Origin: SAR202 cluster bacterium Io17-Chloro-G6
Lineage (GTDB): Bacteria > Chloroflexota > Dehalococcoidia > UBA3495
Direction: 5' to 3'
Length of the DNA stretch: 55,328 nucleotides
Assembly: GCA_002816585.1 (NCBI GenBank)
Contig: MUCT01000025.1
Coordinates: 1 to 55,328, forward strand
The translations under genes and the position numbers were made by a program. How positions within the stretch are numbered: the first letter of the stretch is position 1; each line of letters starts with the position of its first letter. Positions 18,156-27,403 of this stretch are shown piece after piece. The notes below the pieces were generated by a model. That model was not told the origin of the DNA and made no database searches. It saw only the letters and a list, made by a program, of their open reading frames with translations.

Positions 18156-19202
18156 ATGAGCCTTACCCGAACGATCGATACCCCGGACCTAGACGACGTG
18201 CTAAACGCAATACCTGCGCCGAGAAAGCACGTCCTGGACCTGGACGATTTCTCCCAAGAGGAGATTGCGGGTGTCCTCGAGTCCGCCCGCAGCATGAAAG
18301 AGGTCCTGGGGCGGGACATCAAGAAGGTCCCGGCCCTTCGCGGCAAAGTGATTGTGACCCTTTTCTACGAGGCCAGCACCCGCACCAGAATGTCCTTTGA
18401 GGAAGCAGGAAAGGTACTCAGCGCCGACGTGATCAACATGTCGGCTTCGGGCAGCAGCGCCGAAAAGGGCGAATCGCTGCTCAATACCGGACTGACGATT
18501 CAGGCCATGGGCGTCGACACCATCGTGCTGCGCCACCCCCATTCCGGGGCGCCCTACCTGTTGGCCCAGCAATTGAACAAGGTCAGCATCATTAATGCGG
18601 GCGACGGTCTCCACGCCCATCCAACACAAGCCCTGCTGGACCTGTACACCGTGCAGGATAAGTTGGGTTCCGGCATCCCTGGATCGGGTACGCCAGGTTC
18701 ACTCGAAGGGCTGAAGGTGGTCATCGTTGGAGACGCGCTCCACAGCCGGGTCGCCCGTTCCAACATTTGGGGGTTCGCGAAAATGGGGGCGAAAGTCGTT
18801 CTGTCCGGCCCACCCACACTTATTCCAGCCGACCTTCTCCGCTCCAGTGGGAGAATCGCCCGTTCCGAGTTCGCCTCCTTGGTGGAAGTGGACACCAATC
18901 TGGACCGGGCCATAGAAGGGGCCGACGTGGTCATGGCCCTCCGCCTGCAAAAGGAGAGGCAAAACGCTGGATTCTTGCCCAGCATGCGGGAGTACATCCG
19001 CAGATGGCAGATCACGGACGACCGGCTGGCCAAGGCGAAACCTGGCGCATTAGTTATGCATCCCGGCCCCATGAATGAAGGTATAGAGATCAGTTCCAGC
19101 ATCGCCCACGGCGGAAACTCCGTGATAGAAGACCAGGTGACCAACGGAGTGGCCGTGCGCATGGCCTTGCTGTTCCAACTCACCACCGGAACCGGCCAAT
19201 AA
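18156..19202 (+). CDS. pyrB: Aspartate carbamoyltransferase catalytic chain
   Basis: 348 residues. Condenses carbamoyl phosphate with aspartate, the first committed step of UMP synthesis. Carbamoyl-phosphate loop EASTRTRMSFE, GSSAEKGES, LRHPHSGAP, GDGLHAHPTQALLDLYT and HPGPMNEGIEI are all present, so the active site looks complete. There is an N-terminal extension of about 25 residues, and a loop insertion GSGIPGSGTPGS (18666-18701) that looks like an in-frame 15-bp duplication. No pyrI is seen. Second gene of the operon. Confidence 0.96.
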   Translation: MSLTRTIDTPDLDDVLNAIPAPRKHVLDLDDFSQEEIAGVLESARSMKEVLGRDIKKVPALRGKVIVTLFYEASTRTRMSFEEAGKVLSADVINMSASGSSAEKGESLLNTGLTIQAMGVDTIVLRHPHSGAPYLLAQQLNKVSIINAGDGLHAHPTQALLDLYTVQDKLGSGIPGSGTPGSLEGLKVVIVGDALHSRVARSNIWGFAKMGAKVVLSGPPTLIPADLLRSSGRIARSEFASLVEVDTNLDRAIEGADVVMALRLQKERQNAGFLPSMREYIRRWQITDDRLAKAKPGALVMHPGPMNEGIEISSSIAHGGNSVIEDQVTNGVAVRMALLFQLTTGTGQ

Positions 19203-19255
19203 TCCGATAGTCACCAAGGCGCCAAAGTGCGACATCCAGAACGTTGGAGAGGTGT

Positions 19256-20629
19256 GTGGAAACAGAAACCATCTTGATTCGCCGCGTCAGGATCATAGAC
19301 CCCAGCCGTCAGTTGGACCGGGTGGGCGACCTGCTGCTTGGCGGCGGTGAGATACTCGCCACTGGAAGAGTGGGGGCGGAACGAGTACCCGACGGCTGCC
19401 GGATCATCAACGGGTCCGGTCTGGTGGCAAGCCCCGGCTTTATCGACCTACATTGCCACCTCCGCGAGCCGGGCTTTGAGTACAAAGAGACCATCGAAGC
19501 CGGGTCCAGGGCTGGGGCCAAAGGCGGCTTCACCACCCTCTGCTGCATGCCCAACACCGACCCGCCCATTGACAATGCCGCAGTGGTGGACTTTATCCAC
19601 CAGCGGGCCCGGCACGATTCTCTGGTGCGCATACTTCCCATCGGCTGTGTGACCAAGGGACGGAAAGGACGCGAACTTGCGGAGTTGGAAGAACTGGCCA
19701 GCGCCGGGGTGGTGGCATTCAGCGACGACGGCGACCCGGTATACGACGCCAACCTGATGCGTCTGGCTCTGACCTATAGTTCAGACCTGGGGCTGCCGAT
19801 TAGCAATCACTGCCAGGACCTCTCATTGTCCTGCAACGGGGTGATGGCCGAGGGCTCGGTGGCCACACACCTGGGCCTCGACGGCATTCCCGCGGCGGCG
19901 GAGGAAGCAATGATCGCCAGGGACATTGCCCTGGCCGAGGCCACCGGTGGGAGGCTCCACGTAGCCCACCTCAGCACGGCCGGCAGCGTGCCTTTGGTGC
20001 GCGAAGCCAAGGAACGGGGTCTCTCCGTGACCGCCGAGGTTTGCCCTCATCATCTGACCATCACCGACCAATGGGTGTTGGGAGACAAAGGTGAACCCAC
20101 CACCGTGGCCGGCGGCCTGGCCTATGACACCAGCACCAAGGTTTATCCTCCCCTTCGTGCGCAACGGGATGTTGACGCTTTGGTCGAAGCCCTGGCGGAT
20201 GGGACGATTGATTGCGTCGCCACCGACCACGCGCCCCATGACCTGACCAGCAAGCAAGTGACTTACCAAGACGCGGCATTTGGCATCAGCGTGTTGGAGA
20301 CGGCTTTGGGCTCGATGCTTCAGCTGGTGCACCGCAGGAAAATAAGCATGGGCGCCACGGTCGACCGGTTGACCACGGGCCCGGCAAGGGTATTGGGCGA
20401 AAGTTATGCCGACCTGGCCTCCATGCAGTCGGGAACCCCAGCCGACATCGTCCTGTTCGATCCAGAACAAGAATGGACGGTGGACACTTCCGAGTTCGAG
20501 TCCAAGGGCAGAAACACACCTCTGGAAGGCACGGGATTGAAAGGCCGCGTGGTGGCCACATTCGCTTCGGGACGTCTGGTGTACCAAGGACCGGGACTAA
20601 AGATCGAGGAGCCCTATGCCGGGCGCTAA
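19256..20629 (+). CDS. pyrC: Dihydroorotase
   Basis: 457 residues, class I type. Cyclises carbamoyl aspartate to dihydroorotate in the cytoplasm. Metal ligands DLHCHLREPG, the substrate loop CCMPNTDPP, NHCQD, HVAHLST and the catalytic ATDHAPH are all present. GTG at 19256 is chosen because GGAGAGG lies just upstream, though the spacing is tight; TTG at 19244 is the alternative. Third gene of the operon. Confidence 0.94.
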   Translation: METETILIRRVRIIDPSRQLDRVGDLLLGGGEILATGRVGAERVPDGCRIINGSGLVASPGFIDLHCHLREPGFEYKETIEAGSRAGAKGGFTTLCCMPNTDPPIDNAAVVDFIHQRARHDSLVRILPIGCVTKGRKGRELAELEELASAGVVAFSDDGDPVYDANLMRLALTYSSDLGLPISNHCQDLSLSCNGVMAEGSVATHLGLDGIPAAAEEAMIARDIALAEATGGRLHVAHLSTAGSVPLVREAKERGLSVTAEVCPHHLTITDQWVLGDKGEPTTVAGGLAYDTSTKVYPPLRAQRDVDALVEALADGTIDCVATDHAPHDLTSKQVTYQDAAFGISVLETALGSMLQLVHRRKISMGATVDRLTTGPARVLGESYADLASMQSGTPADIVLFDPEQEWTVDTSEFESKGRNTPLEGTGLKGRVVATFASGRLVYQGPGLKIEEPYAGR

Positions 20630-20724
20630 CCGGCCCCGGGAGGCGAAAAACCAGTCTTTGGTTGGCGCTGGGGCAACGATCTCAAATATTAATCTTAATC
20701 AAAGGCGGGTGCGCTAGATTGCAC

Positions 20725-21816
20725 ATGCCAGCCTATCTGGTCCTGGAAGACGGCTCGGTCCACGAAGGAGTTGGCTTCGGCGCCGAGAAAGACGGCCTTG
20801 GCGAGGTAGTATTCAACACTAGCATGACCGGCTATCAAGAGATCCTGACCGATCCTTCCTACGCCGGACAACTGGTTACCCTCACCTATCCACTGGTTGG
20901 AAATTACGGTATCAATGCGGAAGATTCCGAATCGGCCCGGATTCAAGTCGGTGGACTGATCGTTCGGGAACATTGCGAACTGCCCAGCCACGGGCGCAGC
21001 GACCGTACCCTGCACGAGTTCCTGGCTGGTCAGGGAATCCCCGGCATCAGCGAGATCGACACCAGGTCGGTCACCAGGCGGTTGCGCTCCCATGGAGTGA
21101 TGATGGGCATCATCACCAGCCGAGCGCCCGATGCGGCCATCAAGCGGCTGCAAGATGCGACTCCCTACGGCGACTTGGACCACGTTGCCTCGGTCAGCAC
21201 CGGCGAGGAATATGATTGGAACTCCTCGGGTGATGATCCGCGCGAAGCCAAACACCGGATACTGGTCACCGACTGCGGCCTCAAATACAACATTCTGCGG
21301 CAATTGCGCCGCCGGGGTTGCCGGGTGACGGTGGTGCCGGCGGCCACACCGGCCGAAGAACTCCTGGCCATGAAGCCCTCGGGGATTTTGTTATCGCCCG
21401 GGCCAGGCGACCCAAAACTGTTGGACTATGCGGTCGATAACGCCAAACGGGTATTGGGCCGTGTTCCGGTGATGGGGATCTGCCTGGGACACCAGATAGT
21501 CGCCAGGGCTCTGGGCGCCGAGACCTTCAAGCTAAAATTCGGCCACCGGGGCGGAAACCATCCCGTTAAAGACCTGGCCGACGGCAGGGTTTACATAACA
21601 GCTCAGAACCATGGCTATGCTGTCAGTCCGGAGAAATTGCCATCAGGCTTGGAAGTCTCACATATCAACTTAAATGACCAAACTGTGGAAGGGCTTCGCC
21701 ATAAAACTATGCCCCTGTTTACCATACAATATCATTCGGAGGCTTCACCCGGACCGTTGGACAACGAATACCTGTTTAATCAGTTCGTCGAGATGGTTGA
21801 GGACTTTCACGGCTGA
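20725..21816 (+). CDS. carA: Carbamoyl-phosphate synthase small (glutaminase) subunit
   Basis: 363 residues. Supplies ammonia from glutamine to CarB. The N-terminal CarA-specific domain has GEVVFNTSMTGYQEILTDPSYAGQLVTLTYP; the glutaminase domain has the nucleophile Cys253 in GICLGHQ, with HRGGNHPV and the His-Glu pair in YHSEASPGP. Start MPAYLVLEDGS matches family starts; the frame is open far upstream but overlaps pyrC. Fourth gene of the operon, then a small unknown gene before carB. Confidence 0.95.
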   Translation: MPAYLVLEDGSVHEGVGFGAEKDGLGEVVFNTSMTGYQEILTDPSYAGQLVTLTYPLVGNYGINAEDSESARIQVGGLIVREHCELPSHGRSDRTLHEFLAGQGIPGISEIDTRSVTRRLRSHGVMMGIITSRAPDAAIKRLQDATPYGDLDHVASVSTGEEYDWNSSGDDPREAKHRILVTDCGLKYNILRQLRRRGCRVTVVPAATPAEELLAMKPSGILLSPGPGDPKLLDYAVDNAKRVLGRVPVMGICLGHQIVARALGAETFKLKFGHRGGNHPVKDLADGRVYITAQNHGYAVSPEKLPSGLEVSHINLNDQTVEGLRHKTMPLFTIQYHSEASPGPLDNEYLFNQFVEMVEDFHG

Positions 21817-21998
21817 CGTATTGCCACGCTAGCCGGTGAGGCCCAAAGACAGGCCCAAAGGTTCCCAAATAGCGCCCGCTGCTTAAGGAGGCTGCCCCTG
21901 ATCCAATCGCAATCAAAAAAGAGGGCGATTAATTTCGAAAAGCCCAAATTCAGATTCCGGCCCCGACAGGCGTGTAATTTATCGGAGGATTATTATTA

Positions 21999-22415
21999 AT
22001 GTCTTCATTCGCCATGTTTCTGCTGGAGGGGGGTGTGGATGTGGAGGTGGCGGTGGATTTTGCGGGTATGCCCACTTTCCTATCGGAGGAGTCAGCCCGC
22101 TATTCATGTGGTGAGTACATATACAAAGTTAACGTTGGCAAAGGTGTCTTGGGAAAGCATTGGGACTTGGTGGTAAACGCCATGGACCCCAACATGGAAG
22201 GACAGCCTTTGTTCCCACTGGGACGTATGGAAATTGAACCCGTCGGCGACGACATGTCTCATATCAAGATTCCACCACGGATCGAGCAAACGGTTCTCGG
22301 AGACGACGCCGCCGATTGGGATGGCAGACTCTTCAGTTCCTTCGTCTCTCAATTATTGAACTCCCTGCACTCCCGCGGGTTAATAGACCTGCCGGGTGTG
22401 CTGCCGACTAACTAG
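21999..22415 (+). CDS. Unknown 138-residue protein between carA and carB
   Basis: Begins MSSFAMFLLEGGVDVEVAVDF and ends LIDLPGVLPTN. ATCGGAGGA before the ATG is a good ribosome binding site, so I consider it a real gene. I recognise no domain; there are no membrane segments, and the sequence looks like a compact alpha/beta cytoplasmic protein. A 182-base gap lies before it and about 140 bases after, larger than other gaps in the operon. An insertion is as likely as a role in carbamoyl phosphate synthesis. Confidence 0.6.
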   Translation: MSSFAMFLLEGGVDVEVAVDFAGMPTFLSEESARYSCGEYIYKVNVGKGVLGKHWDLVVNAMDPNMEGQPLFPLGRMEIEPVGDDMSHIKIPPRIEQTVLGDDAADWDGRLFSSFVSQLLNSLHSRGLIDLPGVLPTN

Positions 22416-22450
22416 AGTGGCGACCGGCATGGGAGTGGCGACCGGTATGG
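22415..22450. repeat. 18-bp tandem duplication after a gene 3' end
   Basis: gagtggcgaccggYatgg is present at 22415-22432 and 22433-22450 with one mismatch, beginning on the last base of the stop codon of the 138-residue gene. Confidence 0.9.
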
Positions 22451-22553
22451 CCGGATAGCAAAACGACGCAACCCGGTATAACATCCATAGGCACATATCT
22501 CAAACCCCTTAATAAGGCCGTGGCCGTAGAGCACTGCGGAAAGGAAGGTTAAT

Positions 22554-25500
22554 ATTTCCGTTAAGCCAAAGAAAGTGCTCGTAATCGGCTCCGGGCCTAT
22601 TATTATTGGTCAAGCGGCCGAGTTCGATTACGCCGGGACCCAGGCCTGCAAGTCCCTCCGCGAGGAGGGCGTCACGACAGTTCTCGTCAACTCCAATCCG
22701 GCCACCATCATGACCGACGAGGGCGTCGCAGACCGGGTATACATCGAGCCGCTTACTGTGGAGGTCCTGGAAAGAATCATCGAACTGGAGCGGCCCGACG
22801 GCATTTTGCCCACCCTTGGCGGCCAGACCGGCCTTAACTTGGCTGTGGAATTGGCCGATGCTGGGGTTTTGGATCGTTACAGCGTTGGGCTCTTGGGCAC
22901 CCCATTGGAGACTATCCGCCGCTCTGAGGACCGCGAATACTTCCGAAATTTTCTCCACGAGATCGACGAACCCGAGCCCGAGAACATCAGCGTCACCACC
23001 ATGGAAGAGGCTTGGACCGCGGCCAAGCATATGGGCCTTCCTCTGGTGGTGCGGCCGGCCTACACCCTGGGAGGAAGCGGCGGCGGTATCGCCAACACCG
23101 AAGAAGAGTTCGAGAACTTCGCCCGTTCTGGTCTCGCGGCCAGCCCGATTTCCCAGGTACTGCTGGAACGTTCGCTGGCCGGCTGGAAGGAAATTGAGTA
23201 CGAGGTGATGCGGGACAGCGCGGACAATTGCATCACCATCTGCAACATGGAAAATCTAGACCCGATGGGTGTCCACACCGGCGACAGTATCGTGGTGGCG
23301 CCCAGCCAGACGCTGAGCGACCAAGAATACCAGATGCTGCGCTCGGCCAGTCTCAAGATCATCCGGGGATTGGGAATCGAGGGCGGTTGCAATGTCCAGT
23401 TCGCCCTGCAGCCCCATCCCCGTGTCTCCAAAGCCCTTGAGCAAGAATGGAAACCCGAGTCGCCCTACTACGTGATCGAGGTCAATCCAAGGGTCAGCCG
23501 CAGCTCTGCCTTGGCCAGTAAGGCCACAGGTTACCCCATCGCTCGGGTTGCCGCCAAGATTGCTGTCGGCAGAAAACTGGACGAGATTGAAAACGCAGTC
23601 ACTGGAATAACCAAGGCTGCCTTTGAACCTGCCTTGGATTATTGTGTGGTCAAGATTCCCCGGTGGCCCTTCGACAAGTTCCCCAATGGCGACCGGCGCA
23701 CCACCACCCAGATGAAGGCCACCGGCGAAGTCATGGTCATCGACCGGTCCTTTGAGGCCGCCTTGCAGAAAGGCGCGCGCGCCCTGGAGCTGGGCGGCCG
23801 GAATCTGCTCTGGGAAGACCCAGCCTGGCGTGCAGAAAGCACGGACGGGGGATTGTCCTTGGACAAATTGCCGCTGGGCCCCAACGACGAACGGCTATGG
23901 GCTTTGATGTCGGCGCTGCGTCAAGGTGCGACGGCGGACGCTCTGGTGGAGCACACCTACATCGAGCCCTGGTTCATCAACGCCTTGGAGCGCATCGTCA
24001 AGATGGAGCGCCGCTTGCTCGCTGAACAACTCACTCCCAGCCTGCTCCGCTCGGCCAAGCGAATGGGCTTTTCCGACAATCAGGTGGGCACTCTGGCAGC
24101 AATGCTGCCGGAACAGGTGAGGAATCTACGCCACGATTGGGGGCTGAAACCGGTGTACAAGACGGTAGACACCTGCGCCGCCGAGTTTGAGGCTATCACC
24201 CCCTATTACTACAGCACCTACGACCAGGAAAATGAGGCCCTGCCTCTGGAAGGCAAGAAGGCCGTGGTGATCGGCAGTGGTCCCATCCGCATCGGACAGG
24301 GAATCGAGTTCGACTACTGCTGCGTGCAAGCAGCCTCCGCGCTCTCCGAGGCTGGAGTCCGCAGCATAATGATCAACTCCAACCCGGAAACTGTATCCAC
24401 CGACTTCGATGCCAGCGACCGTCTCTATTTTGAGCCTCTGGACGAGGAATCGGTGCGCGACATCCTGGAGAACGAAGAGGTTGACAACGTGCCGCCTCCA
24501 TCGGTGGTCCAATTCGGCGGCCAAACTGCCATCAACCTATCCCAATCTTTGGCCATGGCCGGCATGCCCATCTTAGGCTCCAGCGCCGAGGCCATCGACA
24601 TAGCTTCCAACAGGCATAAATTCGAGGACTTTCTCTCCCGCTTGGGCATACCGCAACCGCCGGGCGCCGCGGTAACCTCGGTGGAAGAGGCTTTGAAGGT
24701 GGCCCAGAACATCGGTTATCCCGCCGTCGTCCGGCCCAGTTACGTTCTGGGCGGGCGCGCCATGGAGATCGTCCAGAACGCCACCGAACTGATCCAGTAC
24801 CTCACAGCAGCCACGGAGATGTCCCCCGACAAGCCGGTCCTGATCGACCGGTACATGGAGGGGAAAGAGTGCGAGGTCGATGCGGTCTGCGACGGCGAAC
24901 AGGTCCTGATTCCCGGCATCATGGAGCACGTGGAGCGGGCCGGCGTCCACAGCGGCGATTCCATGGCTATCTACCCCGGCCTGAACCTCAGCCCCAGAGA
25001 AGTGGACACAATCGTCGACTACACCACGCGTATCGGCTTGGCCTTAGGGGTTAGGGGCCTCATGAATGTCCAATTCGTCATTCACGGCGGCCCAGCCTAT
25101 AGAAGCCCGATGACTCCTCAAGACAATAGCGAACCCACCACGGTTTACATTATTGAAGTTAATCCTCGAGGCAGCCGCACTATCCCATTTATATCCAAAC
25201 TGACGGGGGTGCCAGTGGCCAAGCTGGCAACACAGGTGATGCTGGGGGAAAAGCTGAAAGACCAGGGCTACCAGGGAGGTCTATGGCCAACCCAGGACCT
25301 GGTGGGCGTCAAAGCTCCAGTGTTCTCCATGGCCAAACTGGTGGGCGTTGACTGGCACTTGGGCCCCGAGATGAAGTCCACCGGCGAGGTGATGGGGGTG
25401 GACCGCGACTTCCAAAAGGCTCTGACCAAGGCCCTTCTGGCGGCCAATCTTAACCTCAAACCCGGAACCGGAATTCTGCTCAGCATCGCCGACCAGCACA

Positions 25501-25868
25501 AATCGGAGGCGGTGTCCCTGGTTCGTGACCTCCATCGGGCCGGCTGCCTCCTCTACGCCACCGAGGGTACGGCAGCGATGATCTCGGCCATGGGCGTACC
25601 GGTCAACATGACCACCAAGAAACTCAGTGAAGGTCATCCCAATGTCGTCGACGTGATAGAAGACGGAAGCGTTAGCGCGGTGGTCAACACCATCTCTGGC
25701 GCGCCCCAGGTCATGCGGGACGGGTTTTACATTCGGAGGGCGGCCGTCGAGAAGCACATACCCTGCTTCACTTCTCTGGACACCGCCAGGACGGCGGCTG
25801 AGAGCTTGTCAATTGAGCCTGGGGCCTACAACATCGCGACCATCAGCGAATACCACCATTCGGGTTAA
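22554..25868 (+). CDS. carB: Carbamoyl-phosphate synthase large subunit
   Basis: About 1104 residues; makes carbamoyl phosphate from bicarbonate, ammonia and two ATP. Two homologous ATP-grasp halves begin at KVLVIGSGPIIIGQAAEFDYAG and KAVVIGSGPIRIGQGIEFDYC; the C-terminal MGS-like regulatory domain follows GTGILLSIADQHKSEA. The start is odd: no ATG, GTG or TTG lies between the upstream stop (22527) and GTG 22575, which would begin inside the first strand. AAGGAAGG at 22541-22548 is correctly spaced for ATT 22554, giving (M)SVKPKKVLVIG, like normal CarB. I therefore give 22554, with 22575 as alternative. Confidence 0.93.
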   Translation: MSVKPKKVLVIGSGPIIIGQAAEFDYAGTQACKSLREEGVTTVLVNSNPATIMTDEGVADRVYIEPLTVEVLERIIELERPDGILPTLGGQTGLNLAVELADAGVLDRYSVGLLGTPLETIRRSEDREYFRNFLHEIDEPEPENISVTTMEEAWTAAKHMGLPLVVRPAYTLGGSGGGIANTEEEFENFARSGLAASPISQVLLERSLAGWKEIEYEVMRDSADNCITICNMENLDPMGVHTGDSIVVAPSQTLSDQEYQMLRSASLKIIRGLGIEGGCNVQFALQPHPRVSKALEQEWKPESPYYVIEVNPRVSRSSALASKATGYPIARVAAKIAVGRKLDEIENAVTGITKAAFEPALDYCVVKIPRWPFDKFPNGDRRTTTQMKATGEVMVIDRSFEAALQKGARALELGGRNLLWEDPAWRAESTDGGLSLDKLPLGPNDERLWALMSALRQGATADALVEHTYIEPWFINALERIVKMERRLLAEQLTPSLLRSAKRMGFSDNQVGTLAAMLPEQVRNLRHDWGLKPVYKTVDTCAAEFEAITPYYYSTYDQENEALPLEGKKAVVIGSGPIRIGQGIEFDYCCVQAASALSEAGVRSIMINSNPETVSTDFDASDRLYFEPLDEESVRDILENEEVDNVPPPSVVQFGGQTAINLSQSLAMAGMPILGSSAEAIDIASNRHKFEDFLSRLGIPQPPGAAVTSVEEALKVAQNIGYPAVVRPSYVLGGRAMEIVQNATELIQYLTAATEMSPDKPVLIDRYMEGKECEVDAVCDGEQVLIPGIMEHVERAGVHSGDSMAIYPGLNLSPREVDTIVDYTTRIGLALGVRGLMNVQFVIHGGPAYRSPMTPQDNSEPTTVYIIEVNPRGSRTIPFISKLTGVPVAKLATQVMLGEKLKDQGYQGGLWPTQDLVGVKAPVFSMAKLVGVDWHLGPEMKSTGEVMGVDRDFQKALTKALLAANLNLKPGTGILLSIADQHKSEAVSLVRDLHRAGCLLYATEGTAAMISAMGVPVNMTTKKLSEGHPNVVDVIEDGSVSAVVNTISGAPQVMRDGFYIRRAAVEKHIPCFTSLDTARTAAESLSIEPGAYNIATISEYHHSG

Positions 25869-25871
25869 AAC

Positions 25872-26825
25872 CTACCAGTCCATCTCCATGCCCAGTCCTT
25901 TGGCTTTGGCCGAGTCATACGCCAATTTGGCGGCGGCCACGTCGGCCAACCCGGTGCCCATGATCTTGGCGTAGACCACTTGGTCTTTAGTGTCCCGGCC
26001 GGTCACGGCTCCGGACACGATATGCCTGAGTTCGTGCACCTTGCTCCACTGGATGAGTCCCTTGTCCGCGGCGCTACACAAGTCTCCGGCCTCGATGGCA
26101 GCCTGTTCTGTCGAGTCCACGATCAGCTTTCCGGCCCGGGTGATGGTCGCCTCATCTACCTCCCGTGCGCGCCAGGTCGTGGGTCCGGCTCCGATGATGG
26201 TGGCGCCATCCTTGAGCCATGCGCCTTGTACCACCGGTTCCATGGTGGCGGCGATGCAAACAACGATGTCTAGGTCTCTCACCGCCTCTTCGTTGCTGCC
26301 AACGGCCAAGACTTCAACGCCCATAGCGTCGGTCATCCTGCGGGCAAACCCCTCCCGGCGGTCCTGCGTGCGGCTGAAAGCCTTGACCATTTTGATGCCC
26401 CGGACCTTGGACACTGCCTCCAACTGGGTAGGGGCCTGGCCGCCCGTCCCGATGACTCCCACCGAGACGTTTCCGGGGTTGGCCAGGTGCTTTACCGCAA
26501 CGCCCGTGGTCGCTCCGGTGCGCAACTGACCCAGCCGATTGGCCTGGGTGTAACAGAGCAGTTCCCCGGTGTCAGCGTCATAGAGACTAACTTGGAATGA
26601 GTAAGACCCCTTGACCACGGTGTAGGTCTTAACCCCCAGCAACCCCTCATGAAATAGGCCTCCACCCATCACGGACAGCATGCCGCTTTCGGCGATGATC
26701 TTGCGGCGAGTCATGTTGTGGGCTTGGCCGTTGCCGTATTCTCGCTGCATCGATTCTATGGCCCCAAGCATGGCGTCCATAGTCACGCATTGGGCCACAT
26801 CGTCATCTTTGAGGAACAGGGTCAT
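25872..26825 (-). CDS. Ornithine cyclodeaminase/mu-crystallin family protein
   Basis: 317 residues from the ATG following ACGGAG; an in-frame start 14 codons upstream exists. The NAD motif VGVIGTGGQAPTQLEAVSKV and AFSRTQDRREGFARRM, as well as the early block RRKIIAESGMLSVMGG, identify the family, which includes ornithine cyclodeaminase, alanine dehydrogenase and imine (ketimine) reductases. Which activity applies is unclear. It converges with carB, with three bases between stops. Confidence 0.85.
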   Translation of the reverse strand: MTLFLKDDDVAQCVTMDAMLGAIESMQREYGNGQAHNMTRRKIIAESGMLSVMGGGLFHEGLLGVKTYTVVKGSYSFQVSLYDADTGELLCYTQANRLGQLRTGATTGVAVKHLANPGNVSVGVIGTGGQAPTQLEAVSKVRGIKMVKAFSRTQDRREGFARRMTDAMGVEVLAVGSNEEAVRDLDIVVCIAATMEPVVQGAWLKDGATIIGAGPTTWRAREVDEATITRAGKLIVDSTEQAAIEAGDLCSAADKGLIQWSKVHELRHIVSGAVTGRDTKDQVVYAKIMGTGLADVAAAKLAYDSAKAKGLGMEMDW

Positions 26826-26995
26826 TGGCGAATATCTCCGTGTTGGGATTGGCCGTGAATCTGCCATTGGCCGTTTGGTGGAGGCTAGTATACGTCTGGA
26901 GGAAGGCGCTGGCTATATAGGGGGAGGCTGAATATGATAGTGCGCCGGGAAAACGATGGAAGGTAATTCCCGGAGGGGAAGAACCGAGAACCAGG

Positions 26996-27235
26996 TTATT
27001 TGAAGAAATCCCGGTTCTTGGCGATGTAGTGGCGCCATTCTGAGGGCACGGTGAATTCGTCAAAAATGGCGTTCACTGGGCAAACGGAAACGCAATACGA
27101 GCAGTCTATGCAAGTGGCCGGATCGATATAAAACATCTCCTCCTGATCGGTGGAGATGATGCAGTCAACAGGGCACACCTCCACGCAGGAGGCGTCTTTA
27201 ACCCCGGAACAAGGCTCTGTAATTACATAGGGCAT
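26996..27235 (-). CDS. 7Fe-type ferredoxin
   Basis: 79 residues. Small electron carrier with two cluster-binding motifs: CSGVKDASCVEVCPVDCI (positions 9-26, the C-x7-C-x3-CP type that binds [3Fe-4S]/[4Fe-4S]) and CIDCSYCVSVCPV (C-x2-C-x2-C-x3-CP, [4Fe-4S]). PYVITEPC and the C-terminal YIAKNRDFF are typical of FdxA-like ferredoxins. Divergent from the LysR gene. Confidence 0.92.
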   Translation of the reverse strand: MPYVITEPCSGVKDASCVEVCPVDCIISTDQEEMFYIDPATCIDCSYCVSVCPVNAIFDEFTVPSEWRHYIAKNRDFFK

Positions 27236-27359
27236 GCCAATTCCGTTGTGGAAAATTCCGTGTTATGGTCCACGACTATGGACACGACAATACCCCACCT
27301 TAAAACAGTGGACCGGTATATTTTCAAATCGACCACTTATTTTGTCAAGGGATAGTATA

Positions 27360-27374
27360 TGATATATTATATCA
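27360..27374. promoter_or_regulatory. Palindrome in the ferredoxin-lysR divergent region
   Basis: TGATATA-T-TATATCA, a perfect 7-bp inverted repeat with a one-base centre, 30 bases before the LysR start and within an AT-rich stretch. It fits an autoregulatory LysR-type site; this is inference only. Confidence 0.45.
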
Positions 27375-27403
27375 GACGATTAGTGGTGTTCAATGGGGGT
27401 TGC

